NCBI GenBank assembly: GCA_017302575.1
Contig: JAFLDD010000001.1
Span: 124,001 to 188,000 of the forward strand
Length of the DNA: 64,000 nucleotides
DNA from: Alphaproteobacteria bacterium
GTDB lineage: Bacteria > Pseudomonadota > Alphaproteobacteria > Rickettsiales > UBA3002
Reading direction: 5' to 3'
Shown: positions 1 to 8,427 of the stretch, piece by piece
How positions within the stretch are numbered: the first letter of the stretch is position 1
Layout of the letters: each line of letters begins with the position of its first letter
Program-made: the position numbers and the translations under genes
Notes under the pieces: generated by a model
Told to the model about the DNA's origin: nothing
Seen by the model: the letters and a program-made list of their open reading frames with translations, nothing else
Database searches by the model: none

Positions 1-35
1 TTGTTACCGCCTGCGCCAACACGCAAGGGGGTTCA

Positions 36-299
36 ATGTCTGGTATGGATATGAAGATGCCGTGTTGTGAAAAATGTGAGTGCTGCAAAGACGGAAAATG
101 CGGTGAATGCTGCAAATCTGGTGAATGCAAATGCTGTAAGGACGGCATGTGTAAAATGTGCATGGGTAAAATGGAAGGCATGTCTTCCATGAAAGAGGGT
201 GAACAATGCCAGATGTGCGCGAAAATGAAGCAGGGAAAATCTCCAAGCCCAGCCGTTAAGCAGTCAACACCCGCGACAGACCACACTGCACACCATTAA
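36..299 (+). CDS. Cysteine-rich metallothionein-like peptide
   Basis: An 87-residue peptide with 15 cysteines, mostly as CC, CxxC and CxCC clusters in residues 9-45, followed by a CxxC pair and a His-containing tail ending in HH. It has no signal peptide or membrane segment. A GGGGG-rich ribosome site lies just before the ATG. The composition points to cytosolic binding of soft metals such as Cu(I), like a metallothionein, but I cannot assign it to a named family. It is the first gene of a copper cluster: DUF2933 starts 19 nt downstream and the copper ATPase follows. A buffering or delivery role for the ATPase is inferred from position. Confidence 0.7.
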   Translation: MSGMDMKMPCCEKCECCKDGKCGECCKSGECKCCKDGMCKMCMGKMEGMSSMKEGEQCQMCAKMKQGKSPSPAVKQSTPATDHTAHH

Positions 300-317
300 A
301 ATTGAAGGATAAAACGT

Positions 318-575
318 ATGGAAAAATTACGTCCCACATGCCCTTGGTGGAAAAGCCCGAAGGGTATTGCAATACTGATCGCGCTTGCTGCACTTGGTGT
401 GTACTTGATTGTATGGCATCAGCAGCACTTGCTTGGAGCATTGCCATTTCTGTTTATTCTGCTTTGCCCGCTCATGCATTTTTTCATGCACGGTGGTCAT
501 AACCATAATGACCATTCTAAGGGAGGTGAGCAGACTAAGGATGATAAGAACGAACATAAAGGCGGTTGTCATTGA
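318..575 (+). CDS. DUF2933 small membrane protein
   Basis: An 85-residue protein matching the DUF2933 pattern: an N-terminal WWKSPKG segment, a hydrophobic helix (about residues 16-33), then LLGALPFL and [12 protein letters not shown], and a His/Lys/Asp-rich tail ending GGCH. DUF2933 proteins are small inner-membrane proteins often found beside copper and silver efflux genes, and their biochemical role is not settled. AAGGAT precedes the ATG. Its TGA overlaps the ATG of the P-type ATPase (ATGA), so the two are probably translationally coupled. The histidine-rich tail could bind metal. Confidence 0.8.
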   Translation: MEKLRPTCPWWKSPKGIAILIALAALGVYLIVWHQQHLLGALPFLFILLCPLMHFFMHGGHNHNDHSKGGEQTKDDKNEHKGGCH

Positions 576-2782
576 TGAATCACCCACAGGAATCCCATCA
601 CGGTGGGCATTGCTCACACCATAAGCATCAACCTACCGAAGCAGCTGCAACTGCCGCATCTGAGAAAGCGGGCGTAATTTACACTTGCCCGATGCACCCT
701 CAGGTGCGGCAAAAGCAGCCGGGCAACTGCCCGATCTGCGGTATGGCACTTGAACCTGAAACCGTGTCACTGGATGAAGGCCTAGACCCGGAACTGGTAG
801 ATATGACACGCCGATTTTGGGTGGCGGCGGTGTTGTCATTCCCGCTGGCATTGGTTGTAATGGGCGCGCACCTGATTCCCGGTTTATCTCATGAGTTTTT
901 GGATTCCCAACTAGCGAAGTGGATTCAGATGCTCATGGCAACACCTGTGGTGCTATGGGCTGGCTGGCCGTTCTTTGAGCGTGCAGCGGAATCGGTAAGA
1001 CATAAAAGCCTGAATATGTTTACGCTGATCGCGCTAGGGGTGGGCGTAGCGTATATTTATAGCGTGCTTATCACAGTATTTCCCGAAGCCGCAATGCGCT
1101 TCGCGGGCGGACAAATGCTTGATATCTATTTTGAAGCCGCATCGGTGATTACTGCACTGGTTTTGTTGGGCCAAGTGCTAGAACTCAAAGCCCGCAATCA
1201 AGCCCGCAATGCCATGCGTGCGTTACTTGACCTCGCGCCGAAAATGGCACGGATTATTCGCGCCGATGGGAAAGAAGAAGATGTGCATTTAAGCCAAGTG
1301 CATAAAGGAGATTTACTGCGCGTGCGTCCCGGTGAGAAAGTGCCGGTGGACGGTATGGTGGTGGAAGGCCACAGCAGCATCGATCAATCGATGGTCACGG
1401 GTGAATCCGTGCCGGTGGAAAAGAATACCGGTGACAAGGTGATAGGCGCGACGCTTAACGGAACAGGTGGTTTCACCATGCGTGCCGAGCGGGTTGGTAA
1501 TGAAACCATGCTGGCGCAAATCGTAGATATGGTTGCTAAAGCCCAACGCAGTCGTGCGCCGATTCAGCGCATGGCTGATACTGTATCAGGCTATTTTGTG
1601 CCGGTAGTTATGTTGATTGCCATTGTAACGGCGATGATTTGGGGAGTATGGGGGCCGGAGCCGAAACTGGCTTACGCCATCGTTAATGCGGTAGCCGTGC
1701 TGATTATTGCTTGTCCGTGCGCCTTGGGATTGGCAACGCCCATGTCGATTATCGCGGGTACAGGCCGAGGCGCACATGCAGGTGTGTTGATTAAAAACGC
1801 CGAAGCCTTAGAGATCATGGAGAAAGTCGATACGCTGATTATCGACAAAACCGGCACACTGACCGAAGGCAAACCAAAGCTCATGGAAGTGGTGACGGTT
1901 TCCGGTTTCGATCAAAACGAAACGCTGCGGCTGGTTGCCAGTTTAGAAAGAGGCAGCGAACATCCGCTGGCTTCTGCTATTGTGAAGGGCGCGGAAGATC
2001 GCGGGATCGTGCTTGCCTCCGTGCAGGATTTTGCTTCTATCACCGGCAAAGGCGTTAAAGGCACGATTGATGGCCATAGCCTGGTGCTTGGCAATAAAAC
2101 ACTTCTGTCGTCGCTGGGGATTGATTCTGCACCCCTTAGTGCCAATGCCGAGCAACTACGCGCCAAAGGCCAAACCGCTATGTTCGCCGCCATTGATGGC
2201 AACGCGGCTGCCGTTATCAGCGTAGCCGATCCAATCAAGCCCACCACACCGGAAGCGTTGAAGCAGCTGAAAGCTGAAGGCTTGCGTATTGTTATGCTAA
2301 CTGGCGACAGTAAGGCAACGGCTGAGGCAATCGCCAAACAGCTTGGCATTGATGAACTGGAAGCGGAAGTGCTGCCGGAACGCAAGAGCGAGGTAGTGCG
2401 ACAGTTGCAGCAGCAAGGCCGCAAAGTGGCAATGGCAGGTGATGGGGTGAATGACGCGCCAGCACTGGCGCAGGCGCAAGTGGGCATTGCAATGGGAACC
2501 GGCACGGATGTTGCAATGGAAAGCGCAGGTGTGACGCTCGTAAAAGGTGACTTGATCGGCATTGTCCGCGCCCGCCGCTTAAGCCATGCGACCATGCGAA
2601 ATATCCGCCAAAACCTGTTTTTCGCCTTTATCTATAATGCGCTAGGTGTTCCGGTGGCAGCGGGCATTCTCTATCCGTTCTTTGGCTTACTCCTAAGCCC
2701 TGTCATTGCAAGTGCTGCAATGGCCTTAAGCTCGGTATCGGTGATCGTGAATAGCCTACGACTTCGGAATATACAGCTTTAG
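575..2782 (+). CDS. Copper/silver-translocating P1B-type ATPase
   Basis: A 735-residue heavy-metal efflux ATPase. A His-rich N-terminus is followed by a heavy-metal-binding domain with CPMHP and CPICGM (about residues 38-60) in place of ferredoxin-like HMA domains. Visible motifs are TGES in the actuator domain, the transmembrane CPC metal site (C380-P-C382), the phosphorylated D424 in DKTGTLT, SEHPLA, and [10 protein letters not shown] in the hinge. This architecture is typical of Cu(I)/Ag(I) exporters of the CopA/SilP type. The ATG at 575 was chosen over an in-frame TTG at 566 because it forms an ATGA overlap with the DUF2933 gene and has GGCGG upstream. Its end overlaps the convergent DUF305 gene by 4 nt. 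Confidence 0.93.
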   Translation: MNHPQESHHGGHCSHHKHQPTEAAATAASEKAGVIYTCPMHPQVRQKQPGNCPICGMALEPETVSLDEGLDPELVDMTRRFWVAAVLSFPLALVVMGAHLIPGLSHEFLDSQLAKWIQMLMATPVVLWAGWPFFERAAESVRHKSLNMFTLIALGVGVAYIYSVLITVFPEAAMRFAGGQMLDIYFEAASVITALVLLGQVLELKARNQARNAMRALLDLAPKMARIIRADGKEEDVHLSQVHKGDLLRVRPGEKVPVDGMVVEGHSSIDQSMVTGESVPVEKNTGDKVIGATLNGTGGFTMRAERVGNETMLAQIVDMVAKAQRSRAPIQRMADTVSGYFVPVVMLIAIVTAMIWGVWGPEPKLAYAIVNAVAVLIIACPCALGLATPMSIIAGTGRGAHAGVLIKNAEALEIMEKVDTLIIDKTGTLTEGKPKLMEVVTVSGFDQNETLRLVASLERGSEHPLASAIVKGAEDRGIVLASVQDFASITGKGVKGTIDGHSLVLGNKTLLSSLGIDSAPLSANAEQLRAKGQTAMFAAIDGNAAAVISVADPIKPTTPEALKQLKAEGLRIVMLTGDSKATAEAIAKQLGIDELEAEVLPERKSEVVRQLQQQGRKVAMAGDGVNDAPALAQAQVGIAMGTGTDVAMESAGVTLVKGDLIGIVRARRLSHATMRNIRQNLFFAFIYNALGVPVAAGILYPFFGLLLSPVIASAAMALSSVSVIVNSLRLRNIQL

Positions 2783-3255
2783 AGCCGCTTCAGAATACCT
2801 TCCATCTGATCGATTTCGCGTTGTTGTGATTCGATGATGCCTTTGCATAGCGTTACAATTTCCGCATCCTTAATGTCAGCTTCTCGGCACATCAGGATTG
2901 CGCCGGAATGATGCGGAATCATCGCCCTTAGAAATTGCTTATCGCCCACCGCCGCTTGCGTGCGAATAGCACCGTACGAGGCCAGAGTGAGGAAAGCAAA
3001 ACCGATGCAAAGAGCGACATTCAGTTTTTGATTCGGGTACATATGTCGCATCGAAATAAGCATGAATAACGTCACCGGCGCGGCCATCAGCACCGCCATA
3101 TAAAACATGTTAGTGTTATTGTAGAAATACGAGCCGCGATTAATCATCGCAAACATCGCCACATACATGATGGCAATATGCACGAGCGTCATCACCGCCA
3201 AATGCTTATAAGGCGATTTCATGGAATGGTGTTGATGCTCATGGGAATGCTTCAT
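2779..3255 (-). CDS. Membrane DUF305 protein
   Basis: A 158-residue protein with an [10 protein letters not shown] metal-binding-like start, three hydrophobic helices (about residues 17-37, 49-67 and 77-95) and a C-terminal DUF305 segment containing [15 protein letters not shown] and a SQQREIDQM helix. DUF305 proteins are four-helix ferritin-like proteins that commonly accompany copper resistance genes. The paired histidines and methionines are plausible Cu ligands. It is the last gene of a three-gene minus-strand run and overlaps the upstream DUF305 gene by an ATGA junction. Confidence 0.8.
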   Translation of the reverse strand: MKHSHEHQHHSMKSPYKHLAVMTLVHIAIMYVAMFAMINRGSYFYNNTNMFYMAVLMAAPVTLFMLISMRHMYPNQKLNVALCIGFAFLTLASYGAIRTQAAVGDKQFLRAMIPHHSGAILMCREADIKDAEIVTLCKGIIESQQREIDQMEGILKRL

Positions 3256-3812
3256 TTCATCCCCTTAAGCATCTCCTGCATGTCGGAAATTTCGCTTTTT
3301 TGCTTATCGTGGATTTCCTGCGCTTTGGCTTTTACATCATCACGTTTTGCCTTTGCCATCGCGTCATCTGACATTTTCACTGCACCTCCGTGGTGCTTAA
3401 TCATGGTTTGCAGGAAATGTTTATTAAAGTCGCTGCCGGATGCTTTTTCCAGCTTCGCTATATCCTGTTCCATTTTAGCTTTCGGCATCATGCCTGGAAG
3501 TTTCATATTAACGGCTTCGGAGGCATCCGAATTACGCATGGACTTTAGCTCGTCAATTTCCTTGGTTTGATCATCGATGCCTTTTTGGCCCATTTGTTTA
3601 ATATCAGCGCTTTGTGCCTTATCTACCGCAAGCTCCATCATCTTAATGCCGTCGCGGTGATGCTCGCTCATCGTATCGAGAAATTGCACATCGTAAGGTG
3701 CTTTAGCGGCCTGAGTGGTTTTGGAAGCCCTGCTCGTGTCATTTGCGGCATAGACAGCGGGGGAAAGTGCGAGGGTTAAAGCCAGCGCGGATACGGTGAA
3801 AAGTTGTTTCAT
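3252..3812 (-). CDS. Exported DUF305 protein with two repeats
   Basis: A 186-residue protein. The start at 3812 gives a clean Sec signal peptide (MKQLFTVSALALTLALSPAVYA); upstream in-frame codons to 3887 would bury it. The mature part holds two DUF305-like units: FLDTMSEHHRDGIKMM in the first and FLQTMIKHHGGAVKM in the second, each followed by a helix rich in Lys, Gln and Glu. The paired His and nearby Met residues suggest periplasmic metal binding. It is transcribed with the Csp-like gene upstream (1 nt gap) and the membrane DUF305 gene downstream. Confidence 0.8.
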   Translation of the reverse strand: MKQLFTVSALALTLALSPAVYAANDTSRASKTTQAAKAPYDVQFLDTMSEHHRDGIKMMELAVDKAQSADIKQMGQKGIDDQTKEIDELKSMRNSDASEAVNMKLPGMMPKAKMEQDIAKLEKASGSDFNKHFLQTMIKHHGGAVKMSDDAMAKAKRDDVKAKAQEIHDKQKSEISDMQEMLKGMK

Positions 3813-3813
3813 A

Positions 3814-4173
3814 TTAACCCGCCTTCTTGTTTTTGGTTTTTGACATTTCACGGCAGCTTTCCGCACAGCGGCGGCAAATTTCTGCACAGCGCTTCATTTC
3901 CTCGCCACCGATGCGTTCACAAGATTCGGCGCATGCGTCACATACGTCGGCACATGCTTCGCAGGTTGAAGCGTGCAGTTGAGAGTCACGGGTCATGAAA
4001 TCGGCAGCGGTTTGGCAAGCCTGAATACAATCGGCCATCAGCTTCACATGCTCTTTCTCAACATGCTTGCCGCCCATCTCTAGGCAATGGCTAAACAGCA
4101 TTTCCTGGCATTCACTACGAAATTCCCAGCAAAGCTGGATACATTCGCGCATTCGTTCATTGATATGATGCAT
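3814..4173 (-). CDS. Four-helix copper storage protein (Csp-like)
   Basis: A 119-residue helical protein with 15 cysteines spaced along predicted helices in CxxxC and CxxC patterns (for example CEACADVCDACAESC and CAEICRRCAESC). This is the signature of cytosolic copper storage proteins (Csp3/DUF326 four-helix bundles), which fill their core with thiolate-bound Cu(I). It lacks a signal peptide, in agreement with the cytosolic form. AGGAGG lies 8 nt before the ATG. It heads the minus-strand copper operon and is divergent from the arsenic operon. Confidence 0.85.
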   Translation of the reverse strand: MHHINERMRECIQLCWEFRSECQEMLFSHCLEMGGKHVEKEHVKLMADCIQACQTAADFMTRDSQLHASTCEACADVCDACAESCERIGGEEMKRCAEICRRCAESCREMSKTKNKKAG

Positions 4174-4369
4174 AAAATTCCTCCTGTATTAAGTGGCCAA
4201 CCATACTGAAGATAAATAATAATGCCGTGCGGATTTACAAAATATTTGTAAAAAGTTGATAAACGGTGGCAGGCTACTTAACCCTCCGCGCATCTTCTTG
4301 TCGGTGCGATTATGTTCTGCACTCGGTGGTATTTGGCTTTTTACTTTTCTACTTATATGTCCATAAGTC

Positions 4370-4405
4370 TTGACATAATTAATATGTCCATTATTTTGGA
4401 CATAT
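4370..4405 (+). promoter_or_regulatory. arsR promoter with operator over the start codon
   Basis: TTGACA (4370-4375), a 16-nt spacer and TATTTT (4392-4397) form a sigma70-like promoter. A perfect inverted repeat, ATATGTCC (4382-4389) and GGACATAT (4398-4405), straddles the -10 and runs into the arsR ATG at 4404. A related half-site ATATGTCC occurs about 27 bp upstream. This suits autorepression by the ArsR protein. The -10 ends 6 nt before the ATG and no Shine-Dalgarno is present, so the mRNA may be leaderless. Confidence 0.6.
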
Positions 4406-4745
4406 GAACCTAGACACCGCACTCATCGCGTTTTCTGCAATTTCTCAAGAGACCCGTTTGCGGGTGCTTAAACTTTTGATCGAATACGGGCGTGATGGTG
4501 CGCCAGCTGGTGCGCTCAGTGACCAGCTGGAAATTCCACACAATTCGCTTTCGTTTCATCTGGCGCAGTTGAACTACGCAGGGCTGGTGACTTCCCGCAA
4601 GCAGGGGCGCTCGGTCATTTACGCGGCCAATAACGATACCATTCAGGAAATGATCGCGTATCTGAATGAAAACTGCTGCATCCGCGAAAGCACTGAGTGC
4701 GCCACCGATTGCAACCCGAAACCAAAAGAGAGAGGCAGAAAATGA
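4404..4745 (+). CDS. arsR: ArsR-family arsenic-responsive repressor
   Basis: A 113-residue winged-helix regulator. The segments SQETRLRVLKLLIEYG and NSLSFHLAQLNYAGLV match helices of the ArsR/SmtB fold, followed by the wing RKQGRSVIY. It lacks the classical ELCVCDL site in helix 4. The C-terminal ENCC plus two later cysteines are candidate As(III) ligands, as in atypical ArsR proteins with C-terminal thiols. It heads an operon with arsI, arsC, a CDF-like transporter and acr3, all joined by overlaps, so it probably represses the whole set through the palindrome at its own start. Confidence 0.88.
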   Translation: MNLDTALIAFSAISQETRLRVLKLLIEYGRDGAPAGALSDQLEIPHNSLSFHLAQLNYAGLVTSRKQGRSVIYAANNDTIQEMIAYLNENCCIRESTECATDCNPKPKERGRK

Positions 4746-5209
4746 AACGTCTTCATATCCATGTCGCTGTTGACGACTTGGAAAAATCCATCGGCTTTTA
4801 TTGCACCCTGTTTGGCGCGAAGCCCATCAAGCAGAAAACTGATTATGCCAAATGGCTGCTCGATGACCCGCGTGTCAATTTTGCTATTTCATCACGTGGC
4901 GCAAAATCAGGCCTCGATCATTTGGGTATTCAGGTTGATACGCCCGAAGAACTGGAAGACTTGCGCGAAAATATGAAGCGCGCCGATCTCGGTGTGTTCG
5001 ATGAAGGCGAAACCACCTGCTGCTACGCCAAATCCGATAAATCATGGCTTAAAGACCCCAGCGGCATCGCATGGGAAGCCTACCATACGATGAGCGATGT
5101 AGAATTCTTCAACGAAGCGCCCGCGAAAGAAGGCACAACATGTTGTGCGCCGAAGGTTGAAGCTAAGCCAATAGCCGCTTCCTGCGCTCCTAAATCGGGT
5201 TGCTGTTGA
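4742..5209 (+). CDS. arsI: ArsI/CadI-type glyoxalase-fold C-As lyase
   Basis: A 155-residue vicinal-oxygen-chelate protein. Metal ligands expected for ArsI are seen at H5, H60 and E112, and the vicinal substrate thiols at C93-C94 (TTCCYAKSDKSW). The C-terminal tail adds TTCC, SC and GCC, typical of the ArsI/CadI family. ArsI is an Fe(II)-dependent dioxygenase that cleaves the carbon-arsenic bond of trivalent methyl- or aryl-arsenicals. The start at 4742 gives an ATGA overlap with arsR; a longer in-frame start at 4697 lies inside arsR and is not needed. Confidence 0.88.
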   Translation: MKRLHIHVAVDDLEKSIGFYCTLFGAKPIKQKTDYAKWLLDDPRVNFAISSRGAKSGLDHLGIQVDTPEELEDLRENMKRADLGVFDEGETTCCYAKSDKSWLKDPSGIAWEAYHTMSDVEFFNEAPAKEGTTCCAPKVEAKPIAASCAPKSGCC

Positions 5210-5682
5210 TGCTAAAAATTCTCGTTCTCTGTACTGGCAACAGCTGCCGTAGCGTTATGGCCGAAGGGCTTCTGAATCATTATAGCCAAGATAAAGTCCT
5301 AGCCTTCAGCGCAGGGAGCTTTCCTACAGGCACAGTACACCCGATGAGCCTTGCTACGATCAAGCGCAACGGCATCAATGACCAAGGCTATCGCAGCAAG
5401 TCGTGGGATGAGTTTATAGACCAGCCCATCGACATCCTGATTACTGTTTGTGACAACGCCGCTGGCGAAGTCTGCCCGATATTCCCTAGCAAGCCCATCA
5501 AAACGCATTGGGGCACACCAGACCCCACACACTTCAAAGGCACACAGGCTGAGATTGAAGCAGAATTTGATCGCGTATTCACTATACTGGAAAAGCGCGT
5601 GAAGGCCTTTCTGCGCTTGCCCTTCGACAAAATGACTCAGGAAGAACTCCTGCAAAAACTGAATGAAATAGGCGCGTTATGA
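5209..5682 (+). CDS. arsC: Arsenate reductase, LMW phosphatase-like
   Basis: A 157-residue protein of the low-molecular-weight tyrosine phosphatase fold. The nucleophilic loop is C8-TGNSC-R14, and a redox pair C81 and C89 lies in VCDNAAGEVC, as in thioredoxin-linked ArsC. It reduces arsenate to arsenite using the Cys triad and thioredoxin. The DP motif (PDPTHFKG) supplies the general acid. The ATG at 5209 overlaps the arsI stop (TGATG). It supplies arsenite to the Acr3 pump encoded downstream. Confidence 0.93.
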   Translation: MLKILVLCTGNSCRSVMAEGLLNHYSQDKVLAFSAGSFPTGTVHPMSLATIKRNGINDQGYRSKSWDEFIDQPIDILITVCDNAAGEVCPIFPSKPIKTHWGTPDPTHFKGTQAEIEAEFDRVFTILEKRVKAFLRLPFDKMTQEELLQKLNEIGAL

Positions 5683-6260
5683 ACAAATCACTCCGTAGAG
5701 CTATAATTTTTGTCGCCCTTGCCAACCTCGCATATTTCTTTGTTGAATTCGCAGTGGCATTGCACATTGGCTCAGTATCGCTATTTGCTGACAGCGTTGA
5801 TTTTCTGGAAGATGCGTCTGTTAATTTTCTTATCCTGCTTGCGCTAGGCTGGTCACTCAAAGCGAGGGCGCGGCTGGGTATGGTACTAGCCTGTATGTTG
5901 ATGTGGCCTGCACTCGCCACACTTTGGATGGTATGGCAGAAATTTACTACGCTTGCCCCGCCAGAGCCGACGCTGCTTTCCATCACAGGCACAGGGGCAT
6001 TGCTGGTCAACCTCACTTGCGCCTATATGCTGGCTAAGCTCCGCCATGAAAGCGGAAGCCTTACCAAAGCCGCCTTTTATTCAGCACGCAATGATGCCTA
6101 CGCCAATATTGGTATTATCGCCGCTGGACTCATTACAATATTCTGGCATTCGGCATGGCCAGATTTAGCTGTAGGTCTTGTCATTGCCGTAATGAATGCC
6201 GATGCGGCTAAAGAAGTTTGGGAAGCTGCACGCAAAGAGCATGTGGAGGCGCATTCATGA
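5679..6260 (+). CDS. Cation diffusion facilitator-like membrane protein
   Basis: A 193-residue protein with about five to six hydrophobic segments. [14 protein letters not shown] and [11 protein letters not shown] match the metal-site helices 2 and 5 of CDF transporters, with Asp/Asn replacing the usual His-Asp pairs. It lacks the C-terminal cytoplasmic metal-sensing domain, making it shorter than a standard CDF (about 300 residues). Such short CDF-like proteins occur in ars operons, but their substrate is not clear. It overlaps arsC upstream and acr3 downstream by ATGA junctions, so it is part of the same transcript. Confidence 0.75.
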   Translation: MNKSLRRAIIFVALANLAYFFVEFAVALHIGSVSLFADSVDFLEDASVNFLILLALGWSLKARARLGMVLACMLMWPALATLWMVWQKFTTLAPPEPTLLSITGTGALLVNLTCAYMLAKLRHESGSLTKAAFYSARNDAYANIGIIAAGLITIFWHSAWPDLAVGLVIAVMNADAAKEVWEAARKEHVEAHS

Positions 6261-7288
6261 CCAATTCTCCCCTTGGCTTCTTTGAACGCTACCTTTCCAT
6301 ATGGGTGGCACTCTGTATTGCCGCTGGTGTTGGGCTTGGCCATTTAATCCCTTCAGTGTTTCAAGCCGTAGCGCACATAGAATATGCTAGCGTTAATCTA
6401 GTGGTGGCGGTTCTGATTTGGGTAATGATTTATCCGATGATGGTGAATGTGGATTTCTCTACCATCGGTGAGGTGCGCAAAAGCCCGAAAGGGCTACTGA
6501 TTACCTTCTTCATCAACTGGTTTGTCAAACCCTTCAGTATGGCAGCACTCGGTGTGTTGTTCCTCCAATATGTCTTTGCGCCATTCATCCCGGCGGAAGA
6601 TGCCAAGCAATATATCGCAGGACTCATCCTGCTCGGCACGGCTCCATGCACTGCAATGGTGTTTGTGTGGAGTCGCCTAGTAAACGGAAACGCCAACTAC
6701 ACGCTGGTGCAGGTGTCGCTGAATGACCTTGTGATGATATTCGCCTATGCGCCCGTTGCCGCGTTATTGCTGGGCATTTCTGACATTGCTGTGCCGTGGG
6801 AAACGTTGCTGCTTTCCGTGGCGCTTTATGTCATCATCCCGATTGTGGCAGGATACATCACCCGCAGACGCCTGCTTGCAGAAGATGAAGCGCATCTTAC
6901 CTCCTTCCTCGATCACCTGAAGCCCTATTCCGTCATCGGGCTGCTTGCCACCGTCGTATTGCTGTTTGGTTTTCAAGCCGAAACGCTGCTGCAAAAGCCA
7001 CTGGTCATCGGCATGATCGCCGTGCCTATCCTCCTGCAAAGCGTGCTAATGTTCGCGCTGACTTATATATGGATGTGCAAAAGCCGTATCCCGCATAATG
7101 TAGCCGCACCCGCCGCGCTCATCGGCGGCTCCAACTTTTTTGAGCTGGCCGTGGCGGTAGCCATCAGCCTGTTCGGTCTGCACTCCGGCGCGGCACGAGC
7201 CACTGTGGTTGGTGTATTGGTGGAAGTGCCTGCAATGCTCTGGCTCGTAGCCATCGCCAACCGCACTCAACATCGTTTTAATGCTTAA
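6257..7288 (+). CDS. acr3: Acr3-type arsenite efflux permease
   Basis: A 343-residue polytopic protein with ten predicted helices of the bile/arsenite/riboflavin transporter superfamily. The conserved cysteine of the fourth helix is C131 in [12 protein letters not shown], and [18 protein letters not shown] marks helix 9. Acr3 exports arsenite using the proton motive force. The start at 6257 gives an ATGA overlap with the CDF-like gene; the in-frame 6218 codon lies inside that gene. It is the last gene of the ars operon. Confidence 0.92.
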   Translation: MTNSPLGFFERYLSIWVALCIAAGVGLGHLIPSVFQAVAHIEYASVNLVVAVLIWVMIYPMMVNVDFSTIGEVRKSPKGLLITFFINWFVKPFSMAALGVLFLQYVFAPFIPAEDAKQYIAGLILLGTAPCTAMVFVWSRLVNGNANYTLVQVSLNDLVMIFAYAPVAALLLGISDIAVPWETLLLSVALYVIIPIVAGYITRRRLLAEDEAHLTSFLDHLKPYSVIGLLATVVLLFGFQAETLLQKPLVIGMIAVPILLQSVLMFALTYIWMCKSRIPHNVAAPAALIGGSNFFELAVAVAISLFGLHSGAARATVVGVLVEVPAMLWLVAIANRTQHRFNA

Positions 7289-7341
7289 ATAGCGTGTCGC
7301 TGACATCGGGGTTTGGGATGAAGTCCAGAAGAGCCGTACTT

Positions 7342-7495
7342 ATATTCCCTGATAACACGGAGAAAATTCCCTGTTATTAAATGTCGAAAAATGACTCATT
7401 TTCTAGGTTCACGGCCGCTTTCATGCGCTTACTATTGGTTTGGACTGGCCTTAAGCTGCCAAATTCCCTGTATTTTCCCTAGGTATCAGGGAATT
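7342..7495. repeat. Cluster of AATTCCCTG repeats at the island edge
   Basis: The gene-free stretch 7289-7648 contains direct copies of (A/T)ATTCCCTG near 7342 and 7365 and at 7462-7470, and an inverted copy CAGGGAATT at 7487-7495. The last two form a 9-bp inverted repeat with a 16-nt spacer holding another TTCCCT. No ORF in this stretch looks real. Repeats of this kind can be recombinase core/arm sites at the ends of integrated islands. I infer a possible right edge of the copper-arsenic island, without an integrase in the window to support it. Confidence 0.4.
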
Positions 7496-7648
7496 TGACA
7501 CGGAGACTGGTTCGCTACAGACTGCCACCACCACCAATCTCCAAAGTTAGATTCCCCTCTCTCCAGCCGCATTCTGCGGGCTTCAGTGGGTTCTCTCGAC
7601 CGATAGACGCTTATGATGTTTCAACGATGATTGAAACATGCATCAGGA

Positions 7649-8263
7649 TTACTTGGCGCCGATGCCTTTTTGAGTGCCCAAGCCCTTAGCTTTTGCGGCA
7701 TCCAAGCCTTTATTTTGCTGTGGTGTGAAACCAACGGCTTTGCCTTTATGCATCACTTCTTCGCCAGGCTTCATTTTTTGCATAATCTTACCATCGGGAC
7801 CGCCGCCGCCAGAAGACGAGTCATCGCCACCTGAAGAGGAACCGCCGCCACCCGTTTCGGTGTCAAAGCCGCCACCTGAAGAACTGCCACTAGAAGAAGA
7901 ACCGCCATAATCACCGCCGGAGGAAGAAGAGGAAGAGCCGCCACCGCTGGTTTCGGTATCAAAGCCCCCACCCGAAGAGCTGCCGCTTGAAGACGAGCCG
8001 CCATAATTTCCACCCGAAGAACTGCTACTGCCCGTATCGCCGTGTGGATTACCGCCGCCGACACCGCCGACGCCTGCGCTCACCGCATCACCCTTTTTCA
8101 TGCCGCCCTGTATCTTGATGTTCTTATCCAGGCCACTGCCTACGTTGGTACCGCGCACTGCGTTTGCGCCGGACTTGTTAACGGCTGGGGCGTTGATTTG
8201 CGCAAAGGCCGTACTAGCCATAACTAGTGCGATGCAGGAAGATGTCAGCAGAAGCTTTTTCAT
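7649..8263 (-). CDS. Exported Ser/Gly-rich low-complexity protein
   Basis: A 204-residue protein with a Sec signal peptide (MKKLLLTSSCIALVMASTAFA). The middle (about residues 75-155) is nearly all Ser, Gly and Asp and holds a duplicated unit, YGGSSSSGSSSGGGFDTET, seen twice. The C-terminus is basic and Lys/Gly-rich (KIMQKMKPGEEVMHKGKAVG). GAGGTAA lies before the ATG. I do not recognise a family. A flexible periplasmic or surface protein is the most that can be said. The repeat makes the locus prone to length variation. Confidence 0.65.
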   Translation of the reverse strand: MKKLLLTSSCIALVMASTAFAQINAPAVNKSGANAVRGTNVGSGLDKNIKIQGGMKKGDAVSAGVGGVGGGNPHGDTGSSSSSGGNYGGSSSSGSSSGGGFDTETSGGGSSSSSSGGDYGGSSSSGSSSGGGFDTETGGGGSSSGGDDSSSGGGGPDGKIMQKMKPGEEVMHKGKAVGFTPQQNKGLDAAKAKGLGTQKGIGAK

Positions 8264-8427
8264 GGGTTACCTCATTAGCGGTTTGTGATGGGAAAACTAT
8301 AACTGCGCCGATAAAACTGTCAAAACAATTCCCTTATATATCCCTATCGCCCAAGAGTGGTTGCAAAAACCATTCTTTTCTCCTAATGCGTTCAGGAAGC
8401 CCGCTGAGAGGGCATTATCGTGGAGAA

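Noticed and set aside
1912..2595. Minus-strand ORF of 227 codons inside the copper ATPase gene
   Set aside because: Ser/Ala/Pro-rich antisense shadow of a clear P-type ATPase gene.
7495..7689. Plus-strand ORF of 64 codons after the arsenic operon
   Set aside because: Pro/Arg-rich product without a ribosome site, inside a repeat-containing intergenic region. Not supported as a gene.
8300..8345. CTGTCAA with a TATATA -10 upstream of the barrel-like gene as another Pho-like promoter
   Set aside because: Only one half of the box is present; the second heptamer is not recognisable.
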